DNA of 64,000 nucleotides from Chitinophaga niabensis. Lineage in GTDB: Bacteria > Bacteroidota > Bacteroidia > Chitinophagales > Chitinophagaceae. The notes beneath the pieces are model-generated. The model did not search any database. It was not told where the DNA came from and saw only the letters and a program-made list of their open reading frames with translations. Location: the NCBI RefSeq assembly GCF_900129465.1, contig NZ_FSRA01000001.1:3226482-3290481 (forward strand), in the 5' to 3' direction. The number at the start of each line of letters is the position of its first letter. Within the stretch, counting starts at the first letter, position 1. This document shows, piece after piece, positions 18,680-28,617 of the stretch. The position numbers and the translations under genes were made by a program.

Positions 18680-20269
18680 ATGCTGGAGCAGGTTATACAA
18701 TATCTTTCGCTTATCCTTGTTATTATCACGCTGGTAATGCTGGCGCAGAAACTGAAGATCGCCTACCCCATCATCCTGGTGATAGGCGGTTTACTGATCA
18801 GCCTGATCCCCGGGCTGCCGGCCGTAACCATCAACCCGGAGCTGATCTTCGTCATCTTCCTGCCACCCCTGTTGTATGAAGCAGCCTGGTATACTTCCTG
18901 GAAAGATTTCTGGAAATGGCGGCGGGTGATCACCAGTTTTGCCTTCCTGATAGTGGTGCTTACCTCCTTTGTGGTGGCCCTGGTATCCAGCTCCATCATA
19001 CCCGGCTTTACCATGGCGCTGGGCTTTTTGCTCGGTGGCATTGTATCTCCGCCGGATGCCGTATCTGCCACTGCTGTACTGAAGAATGTAAAAGTGCCGA
19101 AAAGACTTTCCTCCATCCTGGAAGGAGAAAGCCTGCTGAATGACGCTTCCAGTTTGATCGTATTCCGTTTTGCCCTGGTAGCGGTGGATACCGGGCGGTT
19201 CGTTTTTCATGAAGCCGCACTGAGCTTTGTGGTGGTGATTGTGATGGGGATCTTAACAGGTGTTCTCATTGGCCTTATCTATTATGCCGTGCATAAATGG
19301 CTGCCCACAACCACCAATATGGATATTGTACTGAGCCTTACTGCACCTTATGTAATGTACATTGTGGCAGAGGCTTTCCATTTCTCCGGCGTATTATCTG
19401 TAGTGAGCGGCGGGCTTTTCCTGTCTGCCAGGAGCCATCTGTTCCTCAATCACCGAAGCCGGTACCAGGGGAGTAATGTATGGTCCACATTGGGCTTTGT
19501 GCTGAATGGGCTGGTGTTTATGCTCATAGGCCTGGAACTCCCGGTGATCGTGAATCAGCTGGGACCGGTAAGTTTGGGAGAAGCCATTAAGTACGGGCTG
19601 CTGATCTCCCTGGTACTGATCGTAACAAGATTACTCTCTACATTCGGTGCTTCCTATTTCACTGTTTTTATCAGTCGTTATATTACCACCGCAGATAACA
19701 GGCCGGGGCTAAAAGGTCCTTTCCTCCTTGGATGGGCAGGTATGCGTGGCGTGGTTTCACTGGCTGCTGCCTTATCCATCCCCATCTTACTGACAGATAA
19801 GGTCACCCCTTTCCCCCAGCGGAACCTCATCCTCTTTATCACTTTCACCGTGATCCTGGTAACATTGGTGGTACAGGGTTTAACATTACCATTAATGATC
19901 CGCTGGGTGAAAATGCCAGACCCGGATATTACCCTCACACCGGAAGAACAGGAACTGATGATCAGAAAGAAATTAGCAGCACATACCGTAAAGTTCCTGG
20001 ACGAGCAACATGCGGAAATACTCAAAACCAACACCATCTTACAGCAGCTGAAAGCCCGCTATGAAAATACACATACCCATAGTACAGAACATCTTATAGA
20101 ACCGGAACACGAGGATTACCGCCGCGTTTATTTACAGGTACTGGAACAGCAACGTACACTCCTGCATGAACTGGATAAGAGCCCGGAAACAGATGATGAG
20201 ATCATCCGCCGGCATCAAAGCCTCCTGGACCTGGAAGAAGAAAAATTACGGTTGAAATTTGAGAGCTAG
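18680..20269 (+). CDS. Na+/H+ antiporter, CPA1 (NhaP-type) family
   Basis: The 529-residue protein has about twelve membrane helices followed by a roughly 130-residue hydrophilic C-terminal tail. Motifs of the CPA1 family are visible: GLLISLIPGLP, FLPPLLYEAAWYTSWKDF, GGIVSPPDAVSATAVLK (the PDA segment) and LEGESLLNDASSLIVFRFAL with the ND pair of the ion site. It exchanges Na+ (or K+) for H+ across the inner membrane. The tail is charged and helical (residues about 420-529), with coiled-coil-like heptads. The gene follows the flavin reductase by 1 bp and overlaps the converging AraC gene by 4 bp at the stop codons. Confidence 0.92.
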   Translation: MLEQVIQYLSLILVIITLVMLAQKLKIAYPIILVIGGLLISLIPGLPAVTINPELIFVIFLPPLLYEAAWYTSWKDFWKWRRVITSFAFLIVVLTSFVVALVSSSIIPGFTMALGFLLGGIVSPPDAVSATAVLKNVKVPKRLSSILEGESLLNDASSLIVFRFALVAVDTGRFVFHEAALSFVVVIVMGILTGVLIGLIYYAVHKWLPTTTNMDIVLSLTAPYVMYIVAEAFHFSGVLSVVSGGLFLSARSHLFLNHRSRYQGSNVWSTLGFVLNGLVFMLIGLELPVIVNQLGPVSLGEAIKYGLLISLVLIVTRLLSTFGASYFTVFISRYITTADNRPGLKGPFLLGWAGMRGVVSLAAALSIPILLTDKVTPFPQRNLILFITFTVILVTLVVQGLTLPLMIRWVKMPDPDITLTPEEQELMIRKKLAAHTVKFLDEQHAEILKTNTILQQLKARYENTHTHSTEHLIEPEHEDYRRVYLQVLEQQRTLLHELDKSPETDDEIIRRHQSLLDLEEEKLRLKFES

Positions 20270-21057
20270 AAGGCAAAGTCTTCCGCCACAAATTCCCCGG
20301 GCGTAACACCCAGGAAGTGCTGGAAATCTTTGATGAGGTGCATCTGGTCTGCATAATCAAATTCATATGCCAGCCCGGACCATTTAGTATCCGTATTATG
20401 CATTTTGTGGTGCAGCATTTTGGAGAAGCGCAGCATCCTGCTGTAGAGTTTGGGGGTAGTGCCAATTTCCTTTACAAAATTCCGTTCCAGCTGCCTTTTC
20501 GATAAGCAAACCTGTTGCTGTAATACGTTAATGGAAGCTTTTGCAGGAGAAGCCATCACCAGTTCCACCATCTGGCCTACACCGGCAGAAGTATAACTGG
20601 CCTTCTTAGCCATGGCTAACAGGTATGGCTCTACGACAGCAATACAACTATCAATATCCTCACAGGCCATCAGGCGTTCTGTGATCTCCGGAAAAAGCGC
20701 TGATACAGCTGCTCCGTCTATTGCTTCATCCCGGAACAGGTGTGCGGAAATACCCAGCAGTCCATATAAACCTGTAGGTTTGAAACGGATCACAAACGAA
20801 ACAAAATCTTTCTCTATCCTGATAGCATTTTTCCTGAACGTACGGGGGCCGCGGATGGAGCAGCGGGAAAAAGGCAGCAGCTCCCCGGTTTTATAATCAG
20901 TGGTTTCAAAATCCTCTCCCAGGAAAAAATCAATAGAGCTGATGTAACGCAGGGGCATTGCTTTCACAACAGGTACTTCCACCTTTCTGAAAACATATTC
21001 CGTAATGAAGGGCCTGAGCGCTTCTGCCGGAGCCTTTTTAGCGACTGAAGAAGACAT
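20266..21057 (-). CDS. AraC family transcriptional regulator
   Basis: The 263-residue protein ends in an AraC-type double helix-turn-helix (SINVLQQQVCLSKRQLERNF; then WSGLAYEFDYADQMHLIKDF and FLGVTPGEFVAEDFAF). The N-terminal part resembles the DUF6597-like sensor of Bacteroidota AraC proteins (LRPFITEYVFRKV; FVIRFKPTGLYGLLGI). I choose ATG 21057, since the extension to 21084 overlaps nothing useful and adds a non-family sequence. The gene converges on the antiporter and is read away from the GH88 operon. Its target is unknown; nothing nearby ties it clearly to either neighbour. Confidence 0.85.
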   Translation of the reverse strand: MSSSVAKKAPAEALRPFITEYVFRKVEVPVVKAMPLRYISSIDFFLGEDFETTDYKTGELLPFSRCSIRGPRTFRKNAIRIEKDFVSFVIRFKPTGLYGLLGISAHLFRDEAIDGAAVSALFPEITERLMACEDIDSCIAVVEPYLLAMAKKASYTSAGVGQMVELVMASPAKASINVLQQQVCLSKRQLERNFVKEIGTTPKLYSRMLRFSKMLHHKMHNTDTKWSGLAYEFDYADQMHLIKDFQHFLGVTPGEFVAEDFAF

Positions 21058-21084
21058 ATGCCAAATTAACCAATTTATACGCAA

Positions 21085-21112
21085 TAAAAAAGGGCTGCCA
21101 GACGGCAGCCCT
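21085..21112 (-). terminator. terminator of the locus 2 SusC-SusD-GH88 operon
   Basis: A perfect 9-bp stem, AGGGCTGCC (21091-21099) with GGCAGCCCT (21104-21112), has an AGAC loop. On the minus strand it is followed by six T. It lies 30 bp after the GH88 stop and ends the four-gene operon. Confidence 0.85.
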
Positions 21113-21141
21113 CATTTCATACGCGATTGTCAAGATTAGAC

Positions 21142-22386
21142 TTATTTCTTCAATTGATCTTCATATCGTTGCAATGCCTCTATGAAATAATAATCTGCAT
21201 ATACCAGCGGTACATCTATTTCTGTATGATGCGGGATACTTCCCACGCTGTGCATCAGCAGAAAATTACCATTACTGCCAACCGGCGCACGATATGCCGG
21301 GCTGGCCAGTGAATGCAGCATTTTGATTGCGGCCTGTTTATATTTTTCTTCCTTTGCACCTGCATACCTGCTCAGCTCAAACAAAGCAGAAGCAGTGATG
21401 GCCGCAGCAGAAGCATCTCTTGGTTTATCTGTTACCTTATTGGCATAAGAGTTAATGCCCGGTGTGTAACCGGCTTCATTCGCATTAAAATCCCAGTAAG
21501 GTACTTTATCCTCCGGCAGGTTCTTGTTATCCAGGAACCAGTCTGCCATACCCATCGCCGTCTTTAAAAAACGGGCATCCTTTGTTTCACGGTACACCAT
21601 GGTAAAACCATAGATCCCCCATGCCTGGCCTCTTGCCCAGGTAGAATTATCTGCGTATCCCTGCGCTGTTTCCCTTGCAGCAACCTTACCATTAGTGGTA
21701 TCATAACATACTACGTGATAAGAGCTGTAATCCGGACGGATCTGGTTCTTCATGGCTGTTAATGCATGAGAAACCGCCACATGCCGGAAAGCAGTATCGC
21801 CGGTTACTTTAGAAGCAAAGAATAACAGTTCCAGGTTCATCATATTATCAATGATCACGGGGAAAGGATAGATCTTATTGCCGTGCCATGATTTAAATCC
21901 ATTCCAGGATTTGATACTTCCGGTCACCGGATTGAAACGGGTACTCAGGGAACGGGCAGATTGCACCAGGATGTCTTTGTATTCAGCCTTGCCGGTAAGG
22001 CGGTAAGCATTACCATAACTGCAATACATCATAAATCCAAGGTCGTGGTGTTTGGTGAAGTCTTTCAGTGGTTCCAGCTTCTCCGTCCAGTTTAAAGCTG
22101 CTGCAGCCAGGCTTTGATCTTTGGTGAATTCATAAGAATACCAAAGGCTGCCGGGGAAAAAACCGGGCGTCCAGTCGTACATACTGGTAGATACCATTTT
22201 GCCGCCGGCATCAATCGTACGGGGGAAGGTCAATGGTTTCTGATGTACGGTTTCCTTTAACATATTCTTTATCTGCTGTGTGGCAAAAGAATAGTTGTTC
22301 CTGATAAAATCATCTTCTGTGTTGTCTGATTTGAAAGCGAGCAGGCTAACGAACGCTGTACCAATTAATAAACGCTTCATATTCAT
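21142..22386 (-). CDS. glycoside hydrolase family 88, unsaturated glucuronyl hydrolase
   Basis: The 414-residue protein has a short N-terminal signal (KRLLIGTAFVSLLAF) and the GH88 alpha/alpha barrel. The two catalytic-type aspartates are visible in HDLGFMMYCSYG (Asp115) and PVIIDNMMNLELLF (Asp180). WARGQAWGIYGFTM and KPRDASAAAITASALFELSR are further GH88 signatures. The enzyme hydrates the terminal 4,5-unsaturated uronic acid left by a polysaccharide lyase and so releases it. It is the last gene of the SusC-SusD-DUF5017 operon, 2 bp after the preceding stop, and complements the PL8 lyase encoded at 32819. Translation may start at the first or third codon (both Met). Confidence 0.93.
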   Translation of the reverse strand: MNMKRLLIGTAFVSLLAFKSDNTEDDFIRNNYSFATQQIKNMLKETVHQKPLTFPRTIDAGGKMVSTSMYDWTPGFFPGSLWYSYEFTKDQSLAAAALNWTEKLEPLKDFTKHHDLGFMMYCSYGNAYRLTGKAEYKDILVQSARSLSTRFNPVTGSIKSWNGFKSWHGNKIYPFPVIIDNMMNLELLFFASKVTGDTAFRHVAVSHALTAMKNQIRPDYSSYHVVCYDTTNGKVAARETAQGYADNSTWARGQAWGIYGFTMVYRETKDARFLKTAMGMADWFLDNKNLPEDKVPYWDFNANEAGYTPGINSYANKVTDKPRDASAAAITASALFELSRYAGAKEEKYKQAAIKMLHSLASPAYRAPVGSNGNFLLMHSVGSIPHHTEIDVPLVYADYYFIEALQRYEDQLKK

Positions 22387-22388
22387 GC

Positions 22389-23306
22389 TTAGGGTATTAC
22401 TTTAATGATCACTTCTCTTATCACTGACTTTTCTTCGTCCAACGTACGGTTGAATGCAACGAAGGTGGCTTTGTAAACGCCCGGAACAGCGTATTTATAA
22501 GGATAACCTGTTTTGGCAGGCTCTGTAATGCTCTTGATACCTACACTTACATCCGGGGAGATCTGCCCTACATACATGGGCTTGCTTATGATCCAGCTGG
22601 TATTGGTAGGAGCAGTTCCGGCACCACCGGTGATCTTCAGATCGGTGGCAGTAGCTGTCCAACGTGCAGCGGCAGGATTCCATACATTACCATAACGCGT
22701 CCAGAAGCTGACGTCTGTTGCAAGATTACTGATGGCAACCGTCTGATCCGGCAGCACATTATTAAGTACATAATTCGTGATGGTCCAGGTACGTTGCGTG
22801 GAACCGGTTACTCCGCTGTATTTGAATGCAATGAAAAGAGAATCCTTTTCTCCGGATACCTGGTCCGTAAGATCAATGGTACCGGAGTTCACTACCGTGG
22901 CACTGGTAGCCAATGCTGCTTTGGAAGTGATGTTCGTCCAGTTGGCATTCACTACTGTGGCGGAATCCAATGCGGTAAGTTTGTTAGTGACCAATACCTG
23001 TAGTGTATTGGTTTGTGTACCAAATTCTGCTTTCGTGGAAAATGATAACGCCAGTTTCCCCAGCTTATAAGAGGCTTTGCGGTTAGCATAACTCTTCCCC
23101 GGTTCTCCGGAGTAAAAGGCAATATTATCTGCATCACCGGAAAAAAGGAACTGCGTGGTATCTCCTACCTTGTAAGTGAAGGTATCTGCAACCATGCGGG
23201 CAGGATCAATCTTCACCTGGAAATCAGGTGTAGTTGTTTCGAGCTTCTTGGAACAGGACGCAACCGCTAAAGCCAATCCTGCTAATATGATGAATGATCT
23301 TTGCAT
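22389..23306 (-). CDS. DUF5017-type surface lipoprotein of locus 2
   Basis: The 305-residue protein has a lipoprotein signal (QRSFIILAGLALAVASC) and a beta-rich mature chain. The segment FSGDADNIAFYSGEPGKSYA is typical of DUF5017 proteins, which sit next to SusD in many Bacteroidota loci; the family name is from memory. The C-terminal part ends in VYKATFVAFNRTLDEEKSVI, a PKD/Ig-like strand pattern. I choose ATG 23306, since the longer frame starts at a TTG without a signal. Its position between SusD and GH88 in one operon points to a surface glycan-binding protein. No catalytic residues are evident. Confidence 0.8.
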   Translation of the reverse strand: MQRSFIILAGLALAVASCSKKLETTTPDFQVKIDPARMVADTFTYKVGDTTQFLFSGDADNIAFYSGEPGKSYANRKASYKLGKLALSFSTKAEFGTQTNTLQVLVTNKLTALDSATVVNANWTNITSKAALATSATVVNSGTIDLTDQVSGEKDSLFIAFKYSGVTGSTQRTWTITNYVLNNVLPDQTVAISNLATDVSFWTRYGNVWNPAAARWTATATDLKITGGAGTAPTNTSWIISKPMYVGQISPDVSVGIKSITEPAKTGYPYKYAVPGVYKATFVAFNRTLDEEKSVIREVIIKVIP

Positions 23307-23330
23307 AAAATAATGTTTAGAATGTAACAA

Positions 23331-25361
23331 TTACCAGCCTGGGTTTTGAATGAGGGCACGGTTCAGGTTCAGCTCATAAGTTGGTTTAGGCAACAATACG
23401 TGCCTTGTTCCCACATTCTGTGCGCCCTGTAATCCATTTGGATTTCCTGTAGCAGTAACGGATGCGCCATTGGCAGCAGCCCATGCCGCAAAAGTTTGCA
23501 TATCCTGGTAAAAATTTCCCCAGCGGATCAGGTCTGCTTTTCTCACTGCTTCAAAGCAAAGTTCTCTCATCCTTTCATCGCGGATAGCCAGTTGAAAATC
23601 TTCCTTGCTAAGCCCGGGTGTAAGATCTGCTTCCGTACCGGTGGTGATAGAAGCTGTAGCTGTTGCCGGTACACCTGCATAAGTGAACACCGCACCTGTT
23701 ACCGCAGCATTGGATGCACCGGAAGTTTGTGTGGGTGCTGTAGTGGTTGAAGTACCTGCCGTTGTAACTGTATAAAGATTACCTGCGTTTGTTATTTGTG
23801 TACCTACTGTATAGGCGGTACCTGGTACCCATGCAGTGCCGATCACTACGATCGGTGCAGAAGAATAATAAGTGCCGGGAGCCAGTGCCCCCGGTGAATT
23901 CAGATAGATACCTACTACTTTACCTCCGGTAACAACAGCTGTGCCGCTGGCACCACTTCCTCCACCGCCTGAAATGGTTACTGCCGGTGCTACGGTATAA
24001 CCGGAACCCTGGTTATTTACCACAACAGACTTCACCACATTTCCATTCATAATGCCGTATCCTCTCCTTCTCACCAGGTTAATATCCGCATAAGCATTAC
24101 CAGGGCCGTTCAGGTAATTTTCTGCTTCTGCACGCATCAGCAACACATCCGCATAACGGATCACAGGCCAGTTTATATTATAAGCCCCGCCCACTCCATT
24201 GGTATTACGGATAATTGCAGGGCAATATTCCCTTCTGAACTTGCCGGCACTCATCTGCCATACATTCGGCCGGGCTGTTTTTACACGCGGCGTGCCGCTA
24301 TAGATATAGTTCGCACAATTCCAGTCGCGCCTTACATCCAGTGAAGATTTTAATGGTGTAGCTGTATTGGTGGGATCCACTTCGTAAGAATCAAACAATT
24401 TCTTTGTTGCCCACACCCAGGATGCAGAGCTGTAAGAAGTAGTATCAGCCGCTACAATACCAGATTGTATACCCACAAAATTACCGATATCATTTCCGCC
24501 TTTAGTTACCACACCAGGCGCCGCACCAAAAGAACCCAGTTCCCAGATATTCTCTTTTACATCATACGCGTCTTTACTCAGGTTGATGAAGATCTGCCTG
24601 TAATCAGGATTCAGCGCATGCAGGCCTGAGTTCACCACTTTGTTGGTATAAGTAAGCACATCCTGGTATTTGGATACATTATTCTGGGGATAACCTGCCC
24701 AATAGATGTATACCCTGGCCAGCATAGCCTGTACCGCAGAAATAGTCACTAATTCATTATAGCCCAGTTTAGCAGCAGTATAATCTTTCAGCAATACTTC
24801 TGCTTCTTTCATATCTTTTTCTATCTGTGCATACACATCTTTCTGCGGAGTAGCCGGTATAGTGGTTTCATTAATACCCAACGGGCGCAATACCAAAGGT
24901 ACATCCCCATAATTACTCGTGAGCGTGAAGTACAGGAAGCCACGCAGGAACAATGCCTGCCCTTTGATGATATTCCTTTTGGTGGAATCCATCGTTGGTT
25001 TGTTGATATTCTCCAGCAGGGAATTCAGGTTAGCAATTCCCAGATAAGAGAACTTCCAGAGATTGCCAACATACACCTGCGATGCATCATAATTATAACG
25101 GAGGCCGCGCGTATCACCATCCGCCGTGCGGTTGGACAATACCTCGTCTGTACTGGTGGTGAAATTAAAAGGTATTACCTGTGCGTACAGTTCAGGCCGC
25201 ATCAGATCTCCATATACACCAGTGAGTGCCTGCTGCAGTTGTGCTTCTGTTGCATAATAATTATCCGGTGTATAAAAATCAGTTGGTTTTGTATCAAGGA
25301 ACTTTTTACAGGAAGAAAGTCCTGCAATAATGATCCATGCAAAAAGATAAATGCGTTTCAT
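23331..25361 (-). CDS. SusD/RagB-family lipoprotein with a large internal insertion (locus 2)
   Basis: The protein starts with a lipoprotein signal (KRIYLFAWIIIAGLSSC) at ATG 25361 and has SusD hallmarks: KFLDTKPTDFYTPDNYYATE, GQALFLRGFLYFTLTSNYGD, WPVIRYADVLLMRAEAENYL and a C-terminal IRDERMRELCFEAVRKADLI. At 676 residues it is longer than a typical SusD because about 135 residues (roughly 438-574) are inserted between the conserved NLVRRRGYG and the ERMREL helix. The insert contains a Gly-rich repeat (GSGYTVAPAVTISGGGGSGA) and a Trp-led module (AWVPGTAYTVGTQI, NAGNLYTVTTAGTS) that looks like carbohydrate-binding or phage-tail-type modules. It caps the SusC transporter encoded 20 bp upstream. 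Confidence 0.92.
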   Translation of the reverse strand: MKRIYLFAWIIIAGLSSCKKFLDTKPTDFYTPDNYYATEAQLQQALTGVYGDLMRPELYAQVIPFNFTTSTDEVLSNRTADGDTRGLRYNYDASQVYVGNLWKFSYLGIANLNSLLENINKPTMDSTKRNIIKGQALFLRGFLYFTLTSNYGDVPLVLRPLGINETTIPATPQKDVYAQIEKDMKEAEVLLKDYTAAKLGYNELVTISAVQAMLARVYIYWAGYPQNNVSKYQDVLTYTNKVVNSGLHALNPDYRQIFINLSKDAYDVKENIWELGSFGAAPGVVTKGGNDIGNFVGIQSGIVAADTTSYSSASWVWATKKLFDSYEVDPTNTATPLKSSLDVRRDWNCANYIYSGTPRVKTARPNVWQMSAGKFRREYCPAIIRNTNGVGGAYNINWPVIRYADVLLMRAEAENYLNGPGNAYADINLVRRRGYGIMNGNVVKSVVVNNQGSGYTVAPAVTISGGGGSGASGTAVVTGGKVVGIYLNSPGALAPGTYYSSAPIVVIGTAWVPGTAYTVGTQITNAGNLYTVTTAGTSTTTAPTQTSGASNAAVTGAVFTYAGVPATATASITTGTEADLTPGLSKEDFQLAIRDERMRELCFEAVRKADLIRWGNFYQDMQTFAAWAAANGASVTATGNPNGLQGAQNVGTRHVLLPKPTYELNLNRALIQNPGW

Positions 25362-25381
25362 AATGGAAAGTTTTGCGTTGA

Positions 25382-28300
25382 TCAAAAGGTTACATTTAAT
25401 CCCAGTACATAAGAGAGTGAATGCGGGTATACGGCATAGTCGAAACCTGGTGTAAGGTTACCGTTCCGGCCGGATACTTCCGGATCCTTACCGGAATAGT
25501 TGGTCCAGGTATACAGGTTTTGTGCAGAAGCATAAGCCCGTATATTTTTGATCTTCGCTCTTTTCAGGAATGGAGAAGGCACATTGTAACCCAGGGACAC
25601 TGTTCTTAATTTCAGATAAGAACCATCTTCCACTACCCGGGAAGAATAAGCCGCATTACCCATACCACCTGCGCGGAACAAAGTATTGCTGGGATTCTCC
25701 GGCGTCCAGCGATTAGCGTAAGTAGCAAACTGGTTGAGATTGGGATTGTTTACAATACCTCCTTCGAACACATAACGGTTGGCATTGATGATATCATTAC
25801 CATAAGACCATTGGAACAGTACATTCAGGTCAAAGTTCTTGTAGGTGAAGTTATTACTGAAACCGCCTGTATGTTTGGGTAAGCCACTGCCAATGATCGT
25901 ATAGTCTGAATTATTCACCTGCAGGTCTCCGTTCAGATCTTTGTATTTAATATCACCCGGGCGGATAGCTGTTCTGGCGGAGCCGTTGGTGGTGATATCC
26001 GGCTTCAGCAGGTAAGTACCATTAGGCATTACGTTGAAGTCTGCATATTGATATACCCCATCAAATATCAGCCCGTACATTTCACCCATAGGGCGGCCAA
26101 TCACTGAGATGTAAGGGAACAGGCCGGAATAGGTTGTATTGAAGAAAGTGCCGGAACCGGTCAGGATAGATGTTTGCCCTTCAGTTAAAGAGATGATCTT
26201 GTTCTTATTGAAGCTGATGTTGAAGTTACTGTTCCAGGAGAACTTTTTGTTTTCAACAATGATGCCTCCAATAGTAAATTCAAGCCCTTTGTTTTCCAGT
26301 TTACCGATGTTCTTAAAACCGGTGGCACTTTCAATACCCTGCATATAAGGCAATGCTGCCTGCAGCAACAGGTCATTTGTTGTTCTCTTATATACATCTA
26401 CCGTAACGTTCAGGCGATTCTTGAGAAATGCAAGGTCAAGCCCTATATTGGTCTGCTGGTTGGTTTCCCATTTCAGATCAAGGTTTTCAGGAGATACGAT
26501 CACAGAACCGATTGCAGGGAAAAGACCACCGGTAGAATACCAGTATTGGTTGCTCGTCATTTGCAGCTGGCTCAGGTAAGCAAAATCTGCTACCCGGTTA
26601 TTACCGGAAGCTCCATAACCGATCCTGATCTTTGCATCAGTTACAAAACGCAGTGGTTTCATGAACTCCTCACTGCTGAAACGCCATGCCGCGGAAGCGG
26701 ATGGGAAATATCCCCATTTGTGACCGGTAGCAAATTTGGAAGAACCATCTGCACGGATAGATGCCGTGAACAGGTACCTGGAATCATAGTCGTAGTTGAT
26801 CCTTGCCAACGCAGATGCCATCGTCCAACGTGAGCTCTGGGAAACCAGTGTGGTATTTGCCGCAGGCGCAAGGTCAATGCCATCCAACCCCAGTTCCTCA
26901 TTAGGGATCTGTGTAGCGGTAAATCTTCTGTTGGAACTTTTATTACCCTGCGCTTCGAATACACCCAGCACATTCAGGTTGTGCTTATTGAACTTCTTCC
27001 GGTAGTTCAATGAGTTCTCACTTCTCCAGGTGGAGTTAGGCTGGTTCCAGATAGCACCATTCACACCATTTGCATTCCATTTACTGCCGGACTGGGTTTT
27101 GGAGTTATTGAAAATATTCGTTTCTACATTCACATTATTAATACCACCAGCTACACGGAGCAACAGGTTTTTGGTAATCGCATACTCTGCATAAGCATTG
27201 GCGATCAGCCCTGTGTTCTTAGCAATGGTGATCTGGTTCTTGATATTCTGTAATGGATTCACCCGGTAGTCCTGGTTATTGGCCAGTTCGTTGGTAGGAT
27301 CATAGAACTCTTCCAGCAGGTCTACCGCACTATCCCTTCCTGCAATACTGGTGGTAGGGCGGAAACCCCATACAGAATACAAAGTAGTGGCAGATGCATA
27401 AAAGTTAGTGGCAGATACCGGGATACCATACGCTTCACTATAAGCATAGTTCACATTCATACCCACTTTCAGCTTATCGTTCACATTCTGGTCTATTGTA
27501 AACCTTCCCTGGTAACGTTTAAACCCACCGTTGATAATAATCCCTTTCTGGTTATTGAAGTTACCGGAGAGAGAATACCTTGTTTTATCATTTCCACCTC
27601 TTACAGAAATATCGTGGTTCTGGTTCTGACCGGTCTGGTAGATGTAATCCTGCATATCCAACGTCTCTTTATTCCTGTAATCTTCCAGCTTAACGCCATT
27701 CTTCAGATATACGGAATCCCTTATACCAGGATTGATGTCACCCACATACCTTACAAATTCATAGGCATTCATCATCTCCTGTTTCGCAGGGATCTGCTGC
27801 CAGCCATAGTAAGCATTGTAGGTTACCACGGGAGGGCCGGTCTTTCCTTTTTTGGTGGTGATGAGGATAACACCATTACCCCCTCTTGCACCATAAATGG
27901 CTGTGGCAGAAGCATCTTTCAATACGTCGATAGACTCAATATCCGCAGGGCTGATGGAGTTGGCGTTGGAATTTTCGGTAGGGAACCCGTCTATTACATA
28001 TAAAGGACCATTGTCCTGGGAAATAGAACCCGCTCCCCGGATCACGATGTTGGCAATGGAACCCGGCTGCCCGTCATTACTGGACACCGCCACACCAGCT
28101 ACCCTTCCTGCCAGTGCTTCATCAAAAGATTTAACCGGCGCCTTTTCAAAGTCACTCATGTTCACACTACCCACCGCACCTGTGAGGTCCTTCCTCCTTT
28201 GGGTGGCATAACCTACCACCACCACATCGCTGAGTGTACCTACCTTTTCTTTGAGGCGGACGTTGTAAACCGCCAGGCTGCCTACCGGTATTTCCGACTT

Positions 28301-28570
28301 TTCAAATCCGATGTAAGTAAATACGAGCGTGGCGCCCGGTGAAACAGATAAAGAAAATTTACCTTGTGCGTCTGTACTCACTCCTGTCTTTTCGTTCTTC
28401 ACGCCAACCGAAACACCCGGTAAAGGTGCTCCGGTATTATCGCTAACCGTTCCGGTAACGGTTTTTTTCTGGGCGAATAAAAGAACAGGAAAGAGTAGCA
28501 TCACAATAGAACCCGTAAGAGACCTTACAGCATAACGGGAAAGTTTTTGCGCAACTTTTGGCAATCGCAT
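25382..28570 (-). CDS. SusC/RagA-family TonB-linked outer membrane transporter (locus 2)
   Basis: The 1062-residue protein has a signal region ending near residue 33 (LLFPVLLFAQ), a carboxypeptidase-regulatory-like domain (TVTGTVSDNTGAPLPGVSVG), the TonB box/plug start VVVVGYATQRRKDLTGAVGS, the plug signature DIESIDVLKDASATAIYGAR, and a barrel ending in Phe (YVLGLNVTF). It imports oligosaccharides together with the SusD lipoprotein. It is the first gene of the operon with SusD, DUF5017 lipoprotein and GH88. The upstream region carries the twin C-box operator candidate and a CATATTTG -7 element shared with the PL8 gene. Confidence 0.95.
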   Translation of the reverse strand: MRLPKVAQKLSRYAVRSLTGSIVMLLFPVLLFAQKKTVTGTVSDNTGAPLPGVSVGVKNEKTGVSTDAQGKFSLSVSPGATLVFTYIGFEKSEIPVGSLAVYNVRLKEKVGTLSDVVVVGYATQRRKDLTGAVGSVNMSDFEKAPVKSFDEALAGRVAGVAVSSNDGQPGSIANIVIRGAGSISQDNGPLYVIDGFPTENSNANSISPADIESIDVLKDASATAIYGARGGNGVILITTKKGKTGPPVVTYNAYYGWQQIPAKQEMMNAYEFVRYVGDINPGIRDSVYLKNGVKLEDYRNKETLDMQDYIYQTGQNQNHDISVRGGNDKTRYSLSGNFNNQKGIIINGGFKRYQGRFTIDQNVNDKLKVGMNVNYAYSEAYGIPVSATNFYASATTLYSVWGFRPTTSIAGRDSAVDLLEEFYDPTNELANNQDYRVNPLQNIKNQITIAKNTGLIANAYAEYAITKNLLLRVAGGINNVNVETNIFNNSKTQSGSKWNANGVNGAIWNQPNSTWRSENSLNYRKKFNKHNLNVLGVFEAQGNKSSNRRFTATQIPNEELGLDGIDLAPAANTTLVSQSSRWTMASALARINYDYDSRYLFTASIRADGSSKFATGHKWGYFPSASAAWRFSSEEFMKPLRFVTDAKIRIGYGASGNNRVADFAYLSQLQMTSNQYWYSTGGLFPAIGSVIVSPENLDLKWETNQQTNIGLDLAFLKNRLNVTVDVYKRTTNDLLLQAALPYMQGIESATGFKNIGKLENKGLEFTIGGIIVENKKFSWNSNFNISFNKNKIISLTEGQTSILTGSGTFFNTTYSGLFPYISVIGRPMGEMYGLIFDGVYQYADFNVMPNGTYLLKPDITTNGSARTAIRPGDIKYKDLNGDLQVNNSDYTIIGSGLPKHTGGFSNNFTYKNFDLNVLFQWSYGNDIINANRYVFEGGIVNNPNLNQFATYANRWTPENPSNTLFRAGGMGNAAYSSRVVEDGSYLKLRTVSLGYNVPSPFLKRAKIKNIRAYASAQNLYTWTNYSGKDPEVSGRNGNLTPGFDYAVYPHSLSYVLGLNVTF

Positions 28571-28617
28571 AGCAATGATTTTGGTGGAATTATTAGAATT
28601 GGCGAATCACATGATCG

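Noticed and set aside
23307..23330. Longer start of the DUF5017 lipoprotein
   Set aside because: It starts at TTG and would place eight residues before a normal lipoprotein signal.
25362..25385. Eight extra residues at the SusD start of locus 2
   Set aside because: The start is TTG, and the lipoprotein signal begins at ATG 25361.
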